From positions 1-40,375 of the IMG/VR virus record IMGVR_UViG_3300021964_000169: a stretch of DNA of 40,375 nucleotides; one strand, 5' to 3'. Source of the stretch: a virus. The translations under genes were made by a program, and so were the position numbers. The notes below the pieces were generated by a model. It saw only the letters and a program-made list of their open reading frames with translations. It did no database searches and was not told the DNA's origin. Shown here one piece after another: positions 23,986-34,400 of this stretch. Each line of letters starts with the position of its first letter. Position 1 is the stretch's first letter.

Positions 23986-26109
23986 ATGGCTATAAATAAT
24001 ATTACAATAACTAATATAACATTCAGGGCGAAAGAAAATGAAACGTTTGTTGACGCTTATGGTGCTAGCTATGTTGTTTTAACATTAACACCAAATCAAG
24101 GCTACACGATAAGCGCTAATGATTTTTCTATTATTGAGCCCCTACCTAGCTATTTTACAAACATCCCTGCGCCTACTTTTGTTCAGGACGGCATGAATAT
24201 ATTACTTACTTTGCATTTTGCAAGTGGGGCCGCTATGCCCGAGCCTGGAGACAATATAGATATACCTATATGTTTAAATGGCATAGCATTTAGCGCTGCA
24301 TTTACATTAAATGGCACTGTTGAATATTTAACAGGAGCCAACATAACACCGCAGCCGTCATTAACAACATATACTGCGGCTGGAAATGAAGGTGAAACAA
24401 AACAAGCTTTTTCAAGGAGCGTAGAGGCTAATTCTGGTTATAGGTTTTTACCTGACCCTCAAATTATACAAACGCAAGGAGATACATCAAGCTATAGTAA
24501 TGCTTCTGAAATTAAAGAATATTGGGATCAAAACCAAACGCAACTTAGAAAAGTAACTTTTTCAACAGATTATACATTTAATAACGCTAGCGTGGCGGGT
24601 GATTATTTTAAAATATACGGTGAAACAGTTCCTATTGGCACAGTAGACCAGTGTATATCTGGCTATAGTATTAATACAGGCAATATAGGCGAAAATGGTG
24701 GTGTAAGAACAATGACTGTATTTGGCGCAGAAAACAGTACATTTAGTGTTACATTAAGCGATGGCACAACACAGTCGCCGATTGTAACAAATCAATCAAT
24801 GCCCGCGTCTTCCTCGTATTCATTTAATATTACATTCCCGCCAACAACCGTGGATGTAACATGGACAATAGAAATTACGGGGGACATTTGCTCAACAATT
24901 TCACAGCCAAACCCTTTTACAATAAGTCAATTAACAAATATAGCTGTAACGTTTACAGTAATAGATGATTTGGGGGATTTTACAATAACAAACGATAGTG
25001 ATATAGTATTACCAGCATCTACAGCATTCCCTTCACCTCAAGGGTTTACAAAAGTAATACAAATAGAATACACAGGAGCGGGATCCCCTGAATTAACTGA
25101 CCAGCCTGATATTACAGATTGGTCATATCAAAGTGGAGATCCTCAAGCTTATGGAACATTATTTAGCGTCACCAAAACAGGCGCAACTATAGACGCTTCA
25201 GATCCTAATAAATTTGCAGTTGAAGTTGCCGGTGAGATTGACGATTCAGGTACTCAAAGTTTTGTGTCTTTTATAAACTTAAGCGATATTATAACTGCTA
25301 CAGAATTACCTACTATTGTTACTAAAGGTGTAACTGGAGAAACGGGAACTGAAGTTGATAGTGGTGGCGAAAGTATTACAGATGGTAATGGCACAATATC
25401 TTCTAAAGGTATACAATGGTCAGAGGTTGCAGATTTTAGTACTATACTAGGGGCTAATGACGAAGGAACAGGTACAGCGGATTTTAATTCGACTATTACA
25501 GGACTTACTACCGGTAATACTTATTACGTAAGAGCTTATGCCCAAAACGAAGCCGGCGTAGGATATGGTCAAGTAATAGGATTTGTTTCTAATATAACTG
25601 TACCATGTAGCTCAACATCAAGCTCAGGCGGTACAGGAATTACAGACTTAAATATTAACTTAGATAGCGGAGGTGGTTTAGTAGCGCTGCTGTTTGATCC
25701 AATAGGTGTTCCTGATAAAATGGAAATTATACATGGAGGTCCCGATGGTACAAAAGTTGCTACATCTGGATTTGACAACGGCACTGATGGAAACTCAGGG
25801 CCATTTGATAATGTTTACGGGACTGAACCATCTAATACCATACCTAGCTCTACTAATGTTGCAAATACAGATCAATTTATAGGCACTAATAAAGGAACAG
25901 CGCCTACGCGCGAAACACAATTTACCAATGAAACGGGTTATATTGCAACCATGGGCAGTTACCAGCAAATCGTATGGTGGCAATACACGGCGACAGATTG
26001 GCAAACCGCGCCTAATGTTACAGTGCGAATTACTGGATCAACAGGCACATCATGGAGCTTTTTAAGGTTATGTTGCCCCGATGGCAATTGTAGCGTTGAC
26101 ATTAGTTAA
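23986..26109 (+). CDS. Tail fibre / adhesin with fibronectin-III-like segment
   Basis: 707 aa from ATG 23986 (5 bp after the nozzle stop); an ATG at 23938 would overlap the nozzle gene and is rejected. The protein is Thr/Ser/Asn-rich and beta-type. Residues about 442-536 resemble the Bacteroidota Fn3-like unit, with KGIQWSEVADFS, ITGLTTGNTYYVRAYAQNEA and GVGYGQVIGF. The C-terminal domain is aromatic-rich (YQQIVWWQYTATDWQ) and ends CCPDGNCSVDIS with three cysteines. This is likely a nozzle-attached fibre or receptor-binding protein. The Fn3-like unit is typical of Bacteroidota surface proteins and supports that host phylum. Confidence 0.7.
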   Translation: MAINNITITNITFRAKENETFVDAYGASYVVLTLTPNQGYTISANDFSIIEPLPSYFTNIPAPTFVQDGMNILLTLHFASGAAMPEPGDNIDIPICLNGIAFSAAFTLNGTVEYLTGANITPQPSLTTYTAAGNEGETKQAFSRSVEANSGYRFLPDPQIIQTQGDTSSYSNASEIKEYWDQNQTQLRKVTFSTDYTFNNASVAGDYFKIYGETVPIGTVDQCISGYSINTGNIGENGGVRTMTVFGAENSTFSVTLSDGTTQSPIVTNQSMPASSSYSFNITFPPTTVDVTWTIEITGDICSTISQPNPFTISQLTNIAVTFTVIDDLGDFTITNDSDIVLPASTAFPSPQGFTKVIQIEYTGAGSPELTDQPDITDWSYQSGDPQAYGTLFSVTKTGATIDASDPNKFAVEVAGEIDDSGTQSFVSFINLSDIITATELPTIVTKGVTGETGTEVDSGGESITDGNGTISSKGIQWSEVADFSTILGANDEGTGTADFNSTITGLTTGNTYYVRAYAQNEAGVGYGQVIGFVSNITVPCSSTSSSGGTGITDLNINLDSGGGLVALLFDPIGVPDKMEIIHGGPDGTKVATSGFDNGTDGNSGPFDNVYGTEPSNTIPSSTNVANTDQFIGTNKGTAPTRETQFTNETGYIATMGSYQQIVWWQYTATDWQTAPNVTVRITGSTGTSWSFLRLCCPDGNCSVDIS

Positions 26110-26121
26110 TAAAAATAAAAT

Positions 26122-26454
26122 ATGGATCAAATAACTTTAATTTTTACAAATCCCATAAATGTTTCAGTACAAATAGGTGACACAGCATATTATACCAACG
26201 ATGTAAACGGGGATGCGATTATAAAAATTGGTATAATAACTGATATTAATCACGGTAATAACTCAATATCGTGTGAAATTAATGCGTTCACAGTTAGGCC
26301 TACTGGAACATCGTTTATATTGTTCAGCAAAACAAATGCTGCTAATACAAGCGCTTTAAAGGGGTATTTTGCAAAAATTAAATTTGTTGATAATAGTACC
26401 AATAAATCTGAGCTTTTTTCCGTTGGCTCAGAAATATTTGCTAGTAGCAAATAA
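26122..26454 (+). CDS. Small conserved virion-associated protein
   Basis: 110 aa, beta-rich: LIFTNPINVSVQIGDTAYYT, then TGTSFILFSKTNAANTSALK, GYFAKIKFVDNSTNKSELFS and VGSEIFASSK. I recall the 'NxLNVSxQxGDTxYYT ... FSKxNxxNTSxLxGYFAxxxxxNNSxxKxELFSVGSE' pattern as a repeatedly occurring small protein between fibre and ejection genes in marine flavophages. Function unknown; a minor virion component is likely. It is followed by a 32 bp gap that holds a TACGTAAT-type motif. Confidence 0.65.
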   Translation: MDQITLIFTNPINVSVQIGDTAYYTNDVNGDAIIKIGIITDINHGNNSISCEINAFTVRPTGTSFILFSKTNAANTSALKGYFAKIKFVDNSTNKSELFSVGSEIFASSK

Positions 26455-26486
26455 TACGTAATAATAATATATAAAACAATACAATT

Positions 26487-27116
26487 ATGCCAATACCATT
26501 AGGATTAGCAATGTCGGGAATCAAAGGGATAGCAGGAATTGCTGGAGGCATTATCGGCAGCAAGAAAAGAAAAAGAGAACTAAAAAACGCTCAAGCTGAA
26601 TACAACAGAGTAAAGCAGCGTATGCTTAATAGAGATACATCTAATCTATACGCAAACAGGGAAAATGTATATGAAGACTTAACTGTAAATACTCAGCAAG
26701 CAGATTTTGCGGCAGAACAACAGCAACAAGCACTGGCAAACACTATGGACACTATGCAGGGAGCTGCTGGTGGCTCTGGTATAGCTGCGCTTGCTCAAAC
26801 GCTAGCAAATCAGCAATCAAAAAATTTAGCTGCCGCTTCTATAAGTATAGGGCAGCAGGAACAACAAAATCAAATGGCAGAGCGCGGAATGGCTAATACG
26901 TTGCAAGAGCAGGAAATTGCTGGCGAATATCAGTCAAGAGCAGATGAAAAAGAAAAGGTTACACAAATGATGGGCATGGCTCAGCAAAGGCTTGGTGCGG
27001 CAAAAGCTGCAAAACAAGCTGCAACTAAATCTATTATTGGCGGTGCAACTGGATTAGTAACCGCCGGGATGGGCCAAATGGAAATGTTTGGAGGCGAAGG
27101 ATTTGATTTCGCATAA
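26487..27116 (+). CDS. Small ejection / internal virion protein (T7 gp14-like architecture)
   Basis: 209 aa. N-terminal glycine-zipper helix (SGIKGIAGIAGGIIG) directly followed by a basic patch SKKRKRE, a long Gln-rich helical middle (FAAEQQQQALANTMDTMQGA), a Gly/Ala-rich stretch AAGGSGIAALAQTLANQQSK, and a second hydrophobic Gly-rich region near the C-terminus (IIGGATGLVTAGMGQ). The arrangement is that of the small T7-type ejection protein that inserts in the outer membrane. It leads a run of three genes of increasing size, like T7 gp14-gp15-gp16. Assignment by architecture and order. Confidence 0.7.
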   Translation: MPIPLGLAMSGIKGIAGIAGGIIGSKKRKRELKNAQAEYNRVKQRMLNRDTSNLYANRENVYEDLTVNTQQADFAAEQQQQALANTMDTMQGAAGGSGIAALAQTLANQQSKNLAAASISIGQQEQQNQMAERGMANTLQEQEIAGEYQSRADEKEKVTQMMGMAQQRLGAAKAAKQAATKSIIGGATGLVTAGMGQMEMFGGEGFDFA

Positions 27117-27132
27117 TTAAACTTACAATATA

Positions 27133-28359
27133 ATGGCTATAGATATAATAAAAGGAGAACAATACGCGATAACAGGTGGGAATCCAAATGGTGGGTTTTT
27201 AGATGTTGGTGCAGTCGTTGGCGAAGCTGCTGATAAAGTTCTTAAGGTCGTAGACAAAGAAAGAGCTCAAATGCAAGTGGCTTCTAACAGAAGGCGTGCT
27301 GAAGCGGAAAAAGCTAATAGGCGTATTTCTAGCTATCTTGGCAAAATGAAGTCAGGCTCTGATATTGAAGGCTTAAATAAAGAGCAAAATAAAGTTATAA
27401 AAGATTTTTTAGTAAACAAAAAAAATACATATGTTCAAGCCGCAAACAAATTAGCCACTATGTCGCCTGGTGATGCGGGTTATATGGAACAAGTGGATAT
27501 AATGAATTCGGTTAATCAGGATATTACCAATTTAAGTAATATTTCAAAAACATATAAACTTAATCAAAAAGATTTATTAGAGGATTATCAAGAAAATTTA
27601 CTTTCAATGGGAGATCCTTTAAGGCTAAATCAAGCCGCGTCTATATATGATCCTTCTGCTATATTTAGTCTTGACGAAAACGGCTCCATGATATTTGATG
27701 TAAATGGTCAAAAAATTGATTATGCTGATTTTAACAACCCAGCTCCAAAAGCAACAAGTTCAGCGACGGCTATATTAAAACTAACCGACAATGTGTACAA
27801 CTCTTCGTTTAAAAACGGGCAGGCTTTAAATCAATATAAATTAGCTAACATAAGATCACAAATAGAAGAGGTTGTTGGTGGTAATCCAGATATAGCAAGG
27901 TCTTTAATTATGGATAACCTTCTTACTAACACGCCGTTAGCTATAAATGAAGAAGATTATAATGACCCTGATAAGTTACAAACGACTCTTGTTAATGATA
28001 TAATGGAGGGCATATTGGCAGCTTCAAATAAAGGGGTGAGTGATTATAAAATTCAAAACCCGAGCGGACCTAAAGGGGGTAAAAGTTTTTCAAGCGATGA
28101 TATGAAAGCAAATGCCACTAGATTAAATGAAGCTATAAAAGCCATTAATACCGGCTTGCCTTTACCTGCTTTAGACTTTAAAGATCGTAGATCAAATAAA
28201 CAAATATCGTTTAAAGATATGATGATTGAAAAGGATGCAGACGGCAAAGTAATAAACGTAGCTGTTTATCTTACCTCGGATAAAACTAGTCCATACTATA
28301 TTATAAAAGACGGACAATCAACATCGACCGCTAAAGAGGTGCTTGGAATAAGCATGTAA
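27133..28359 (+). CDS. Middle ejection / internal virion protein
   Basis: 408 aa, second in the run of internal virion genes. N-terminal small-residue-rich segment (GGNPNGGFLDVGAVVGEAAD) followed by coiled-coil-like helices (VDKERAQMQVASNRRRAEAE) and mostly helical remainder, with a small beta-type end (VAVYLTSDKTSPYYIIKDG). By order it corresponds to T7 gp15-type periplasmic tube proteins. No enzymatic motif is visible. A 50 bp AT-rich gap without a recognisable element precedes the giant protein gene. Confidence 0.6.
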   Translation: MAIDIIKGEQYAITGGNPNGGFLDVGAVVGEAADKVLKVVDKERAQMQVASNRRRAEAEKANRRISSYLGKMKSGSDIEGLNKEQNKVIKDFLVNKKNTYVQAANKLATMSPGDAGYMEQVDIMNSVNQDITNLSNISKTYKLNQKDLLEDYQENLLSMGDPLRLNQAASIYDPSAIFSLDENGSMIFDVNGQKIDYADFNNPAPKATSSATAILKLTDNVYNSSFKNGQALNQYKLANIRSQIEEVVGGNPDIARSLIMDNLLTNTPLAINEEDYNDPDKLQTTLVNDIMEGILAASNKGVSDYKIQNPSGPKGGKSFSSDDMKANATRLNEAIKAINTGLPLPALDFKDRRSNKQISFKDMMIEKDADGKVINVAVYLTSDKTSPYYIIKDGQSTSTAKEVLGISM

Positions 28360-28409
28360 AATAAATTAAAACACTAATTGCTTAGGCAGTAAAGTTAATA
28401 ATTAATAAA

Positions 28410-31400
28410 ATGTCAAAAATAGAAAACAAAAATTACCAATGGGATCAAGAATCCCAGCAGTTCGTTGAAGTATCGAGTGAACCACAAGATGACGCACAAC
28501 AGGATTTTCAAAACGGAGTTGCGGAGACGGATGCACTTGCAGCTCCAATATTCAAACCAGCGTCCGAAAATGGGGAATCCAGCTTGGAAGAGGATTTTTC
28601 GGTTTTACGATTAGGTGATGCCGAAACAACGGATATAACTGTAGAGGATTGGATTAAAGAAACAGAAGCCGGTATTCGAGAAGACATGACAGCAGATGAA
28701 CTTGACGCTTGGATAAATAGACCTGGTGGCCCATCTGATGATCAGTATTCTTTTTTAGAAGAAAAAGAAATATACGAAGCAAATAAAGACGATAAGAAAA
28801 AAGGTAAAAAACCTAAAACTCTTGATCGTTCACCATATATGGTAGAATTATTTGAGGGATCTGATTTAGGGCAATATGCTAATCAACCCTTTATTTTATA
28901 TAGTAAATCAAAACAATTTTTAGAGGAAGAAAGAAAACAAATACCTTTAATAAACACTAAACTTCAAAAAGAATTTGACGATGAGATTTATCGCTTAGAC
29001 TATTTAGCAAATAATATGGACACTGTTATAGCGTCCAACAGAGCTAATAAGTTTTTAGATATAAAAAATCAAATAAATAATTACGACACGCAAATACAAC
29101 AAGCGGAGTCTAATTATGAAAATGGTAAAATAAGCCTAGATCAAAAAGAATTAACAATTGAAAGGCTTAATTTTGATAAAAACGCTACTATTGAAAATTT
29201 ATCACCTTATGATAAACAACAATATGATAAAAATCTTAAAATATTAAATGAAGTAACTACGGCTAGTGATAAAGATACTTATAGTAGTTTTTCAAAAGAC
29301 GATGAAGAAAAAGCAAGCCTTAATAATAGAGTAGAGCAAGAAATACTAACAATAGCGCTGCAAAACGATAAGCTTCAAGGTAAAATATTAGATGGGAATT
29401 TAAATTTAGCAGGTAAAGAATCATTAATACAACAAGCTAAATCGGTTGTTCTTGAAGATGATTATAACGAGTATTTAGATGAGTTTAATAAAGCCGAAGA
29501 AATAATATTTTCTTTTGGGGACATGTCGGATATAACACCCGAGGCAGCCACTAAAGCACAAAATATAATTATAAATGCAGGAGAAAAAGTACAAGATTCT
29601 TTTGCTGAATTAAGTTTTAATGTTGGTGAAGGCGTGTTTTTAAATTCATTTGAAATGACAGATGAATTTCAAGAATGGAGAGACCGCCATATAAAAGATA
29701 TGGGTGTAGTTGGAGACTTGCTAGATGCCGGTGGAACTTTAGTGCAAGGGTTACAACAAATTGGAGGAGACTTTTTTGGTGGCAGCGCGATATGGCTAAA
29801 CGAAGTTGCGTTTGCGGGATTAGAAAAAGTTGGAATTGAAGCTCCTAATAAATATGGCCTAGAGTATAATAGGTTGGACATGGTTCAAGACTGGTTCGAG
29901 AATTATAATAATTTTAATTACTTAGGTGTTAGCGATCTTGGTGGCAGCATTTCTCAAGATGGATTTTCATTTAGATCAGGCACAAAAACTATTGCTAATC
30001 TTTTACCATTTACAATTGGTGTAGCTATGTCAGCTAGAAAAGGTGACATTAAAGGAACAAGAAGATTATTTTCCGCGTTAAAAGGCATGGGTGCTTCGCC
30101 CCGTGTTATTAATAGTATAAAAATGGGTGGCTTCGCTTACGGTGCAACTGTTAATGATAATTTTAACGAGGGTAAACAATTAGGGTTATCTACAGATGCA
30201 GCAATTGCATACTCAAGTATGACATCAACCGCAACAGCTTTAGTTCAAAGTATAATGCCGGACGCTAACTTTTTCAAAACAAGCGTTGGTAATACAATAA
30301 AACAGCAGCTTGTTGAAAATCTTAAAAAAGCAGGGAGCGCCGAAGCAAGAAAAGCAGTTGGCAAACAATTTTTTAACAATTTAATTGGTGAACTTGGTGA
30401 AGAAGAGGCTGAACTTGCTCTGCAAGATTTAGCTAAAATTACAGTAGGGCTAAGTAATGATACCCAATTTTGGGATTGGGACACTCAATTAGAAACAATA
30501 GCAGGTACAATACTATTAACGGGTAGCACATCTGCTGCGACGAGCTCGACTCAATACAACAATTTTAAGAACCAAGTATATAATACTTATAGGTTACAAG
30601 GCAAAGACGTTATAAGTACCTTAAACGAGGCTAAAAAGCAATCTGAAGCTAAATTAAAAAGAGCCAGAAGTGTTAAAGGGAAAGAAAATGCGCAAAGACA
30701 ATTAGATCAGATCAATGCGGCGTTATCTTATGGCAACGAAATCATGAAGGCCATAAATGTTGCTCCTGATATAATGAATGATAGTCAAATAGATTTACTT
30801 ATACAAAAAAGTAAATTAATATCGCAAAGAGATTCAAAAAGAGTTGGAGCTACAACAGAAATAGACCAACAAATTGCCGATATAGATGCTCAAATTGCAG
30901 GTACAGATGTTACAAAGCAAGGCGAAGTAATCCAAAAAAGAACTGAGGCTGGTGTTCAAAAAATAGCCGGCGATTTAGGTATTGAATTTGAAAAAGGGAA
31001 TACAGAGCAGGCGGCGAAACTTATTGAAGAGGAAAACAAAAGGCGCAAAAAAAGCAAAGAAAAGCCGATTGATGTTAAAAAGACATCAAATGATAACGGG
31101 TTTATAATACAAAACCCTGACGGTTCGCAAAAAATATTTATAAATGAGGATGTGGCAGGCGATAATAAAGCCGTTACAACAGCGCAGCATGAGCTTTTGC
31201 ATGGGGTTTTATTAAAAACAATTAAAGACAATCCCAATGCTATTGTACAAATGTCAAACGCATTGCGGTCTGAAATAGATAAGATGATACCCACGGGAGT
31301 TTCGTTTAATAATTCTTATATAAATGCAAGACTAGAAGCTTATAAAACAGATCCTGATAGCATAAAAGCTGAGGAGCTATTAACTATATTCTCAGAAGGT

Positions 31401-34400
31401 TTAACACAGGGCTTTATAGCATTTGAAGAAAATGCTTTTACAAAAATAGGCGACTCTGTAAGAAGAGCATTACAATCATTGGGTCTGGGTGTTAAATTTA
31501 ATTCTGGCCGAGATGTTTATAATTTTATAAAAGATTTTAACAAAAGCGTTGAAATGGGCCAGGGCTTAAGCAAAGGACTTCAGCGTACGGCAACAAAGGG
31601 AGCTAAAATAGGTACAAAATTAGGAAGTAGCAGTGCATTTTTATATAATGCAAATTTTGAAAACGCTGTACAAACTATTTATACAGAAGAATCAGATATG
31701 TCAGCGCAGCAAAAGGCCATACAAATAGCTCTTGTTTATAAAGATAAGGTTGCTGCACTAATAAATAAAAGTTCTGGAACTCCATTTGGTTTAAAAGAAA
31801 ATTATGCCGCGATGGAAAATGTGCTTATTGGTAAAACCAATACTAACAGCATATTTAATATTGTAATGAATTATAATCCCGACTCCGGTATATCATTAGA
31901 TCAAACAATAGGTAGATCTATAGCGGGGCAAATACAGTATGGCAATGCAACTGTTAAGTCTTCGGCTAACCTTTCTAGGGAAGCGGAGCAAGCTAAGAAA
32001 ATATTAAATGATCTTTCTAAAGAAGATGGATTTAATCCTCAAACCGGAAGAGATTATGAGATCGTAGGTAGTCAGCTTATTGGCATGACGTCTGCACAAG
32101 TTTTTAAAAGGTTTCCATCTTTAGACGACGGGAAAAAAGAGGAGCTTACTTTTGATATAATCGAACGGGTTCTTAGAAAATCACCGGGCAAACAAACGTC
32201 GGCAGATTTAAATTGGGACGGCAGAGGAGATTTTTACGGCTTTTTAAATGGCAGAATAAGCGATAGAATGTTAGACGCTTTAAAACAAAATCCAGATTAT
32301 TTATCTCAAATAGACCAGAATCAATTTGATCAGTTAGAAAAAGAAGCCAGCAAAGTAACAAACGAAATATCAGAAACAAAAGTAGAAGATAAACCTGTTT
32401 ATCCTAATTTAATAAAAACAAAAGTACTACCGTCAGATTTAGCAAGCGCGGTAAAAGCTAAAGTATTATCTACAATAAGAGTATTAAAAACTAGAATTGA
32501 CGCTGCCGCTGGTAAAAACGCATCTGTTACGCCTATAATAAATGATATTAAAAATCAAATGGGCAAGCAAGCTGACATTGAGTTTAAAAAAATGTTAGGA
32601 ACCAAAAAAGGAGATGCTTTAAAAAACAATTTGCTTAAGCTTAAAAAGCCTATTCTTGAAAATATGACTACAACTTGGTTAATGCAAGCTATGCCTTTTG
32701 CTGTGCAAAAATCAGTTGGTGGAAGTTATAGAGTTGATGAAGATGGTAAAAGAATAAAAAACGAAAATGATGAATTTATTTTTGACCCTAAGTTTACTTT
32801 AAATTGGCAAGGACAAAAAATTGACAGAGCAAAAACGTCGACAGATCAGCAAGGTAAAACTTCAGGGCCTGAAATTGTGAAAAGAGTACCAGCGGGCAGA
32901 ATAACAGATGAGCAGTTTTTAAGTTACATGTTTAAAGACGGTGAAATTATACGTGGCCGAAAAGAGTCTTTGGCAAAAGCAATGGCCGAAGAGTATTCTT
33001 TTGATTTATTAAACAGCGAGCTACAAGATCCTACAAGCAAAATTAGAGAAGCTTTTGAAAACAATCAAGAATTGCTAGGTGTTACTATAGCCGAAAATTT
33101 TATACAAGATTTTGCAAGACAAGCGGAAAGAGGGACTGTTAAAAGAAGCGGTAATGTAGCAATGTTTGAAGAAATGCTGTCTCTTGAAATAAGAGGCGAC
33201 ATTGATGGTTCCGCCGCTATGTTCGAATCTTTATCAAAAGAAGACAAGGAGTTTTGGCAAGCAGCTACTTCAGACTTAAGGGTAGCAACAACAAAATACA
33301 AAGCGGGGCTCAAAAAATTAAATGTACCTCAAAATGTAAAGCAATATTTAGATCAATATTTTAAAAATCCTTCGGCTAAAACGAATAAGCAGGCCATGAA
33401 GGAAATGAATAAGTTTAGTTTAGCTATGATTGATGCTTTACCTAATAACATAGTTAAAGCATTAGGCGCCGATTTCTTTGGGGCTCACTATAGATATTTA
33501 AACCCTAAGGACGGAAGAACTATGGGTGCTAAAATAAAAGCTAAAATAGACGCTTTACCAGAAACGGATTCTGATATAACTTTAATACAGGCGGGTTTTG
33601 GTTTTGTTGGAACACTTACAAAAGACGTATTATATAAAGATTTTAAAACTGTACAAGAAAAAGTAGATTACTTAACAGAGAACTACGGGGATAAAATTGA
33701 AGCTTTAAATACTGCAAACAAAGCTGCTATTGAAATGGTAGTTAAAACAGCATATGATCTTGCTATTAAAAACCCTGAATACACAATAGGTTTTTTAAGA
33801 ATGCTAGAATCAACAACTAATATTGGCAAATCCTTAAGAGCGTTAACCGGTATAATTGATATACAAATGACAGCAGAATCACAGGCTGTATATGTAAACA
33901 AAAAGACGGGACAAGGCTACGGTAATACTTTAACAGACGCGCAAAGACGTAAATTAAAAAGCGGTGAAATCGTTATAAATGAAAATCATCCTAATTACAA
34001 AGACGCTCAAAAATTTATAAAAGACGGATCAAAACAAACTTTAGCTCAATTGCTAAGAATTAAAGGTGAGCATGCCACACCCTCATCTAACTTTAACTTA
34101 AAACTAGCTGATCAATTTCTAACTGCTTTAAGTATAGGTTTAGAAAACCCAGGGGGAGTTGAGCAAGCAAAAAATTCTCTTGTAGCAAATACAAACTCGT
34201 TAGCTATTGATTTTAATCAACAATTAAATACTAAAGTGCTATCCGATATACAAGATGCTAAATTAGGTTCAACTAGTGATATAGGGGATTTAAGATTGTT
34301 AGCTTTACCAGAAGCTAGTCAAGCGTCGTTTTTTGATATAGAAGGCAGGCAAACAATTGGTAGAGTGCAAAGACTTGTTAAAGAAATATTTAATAAGGAT

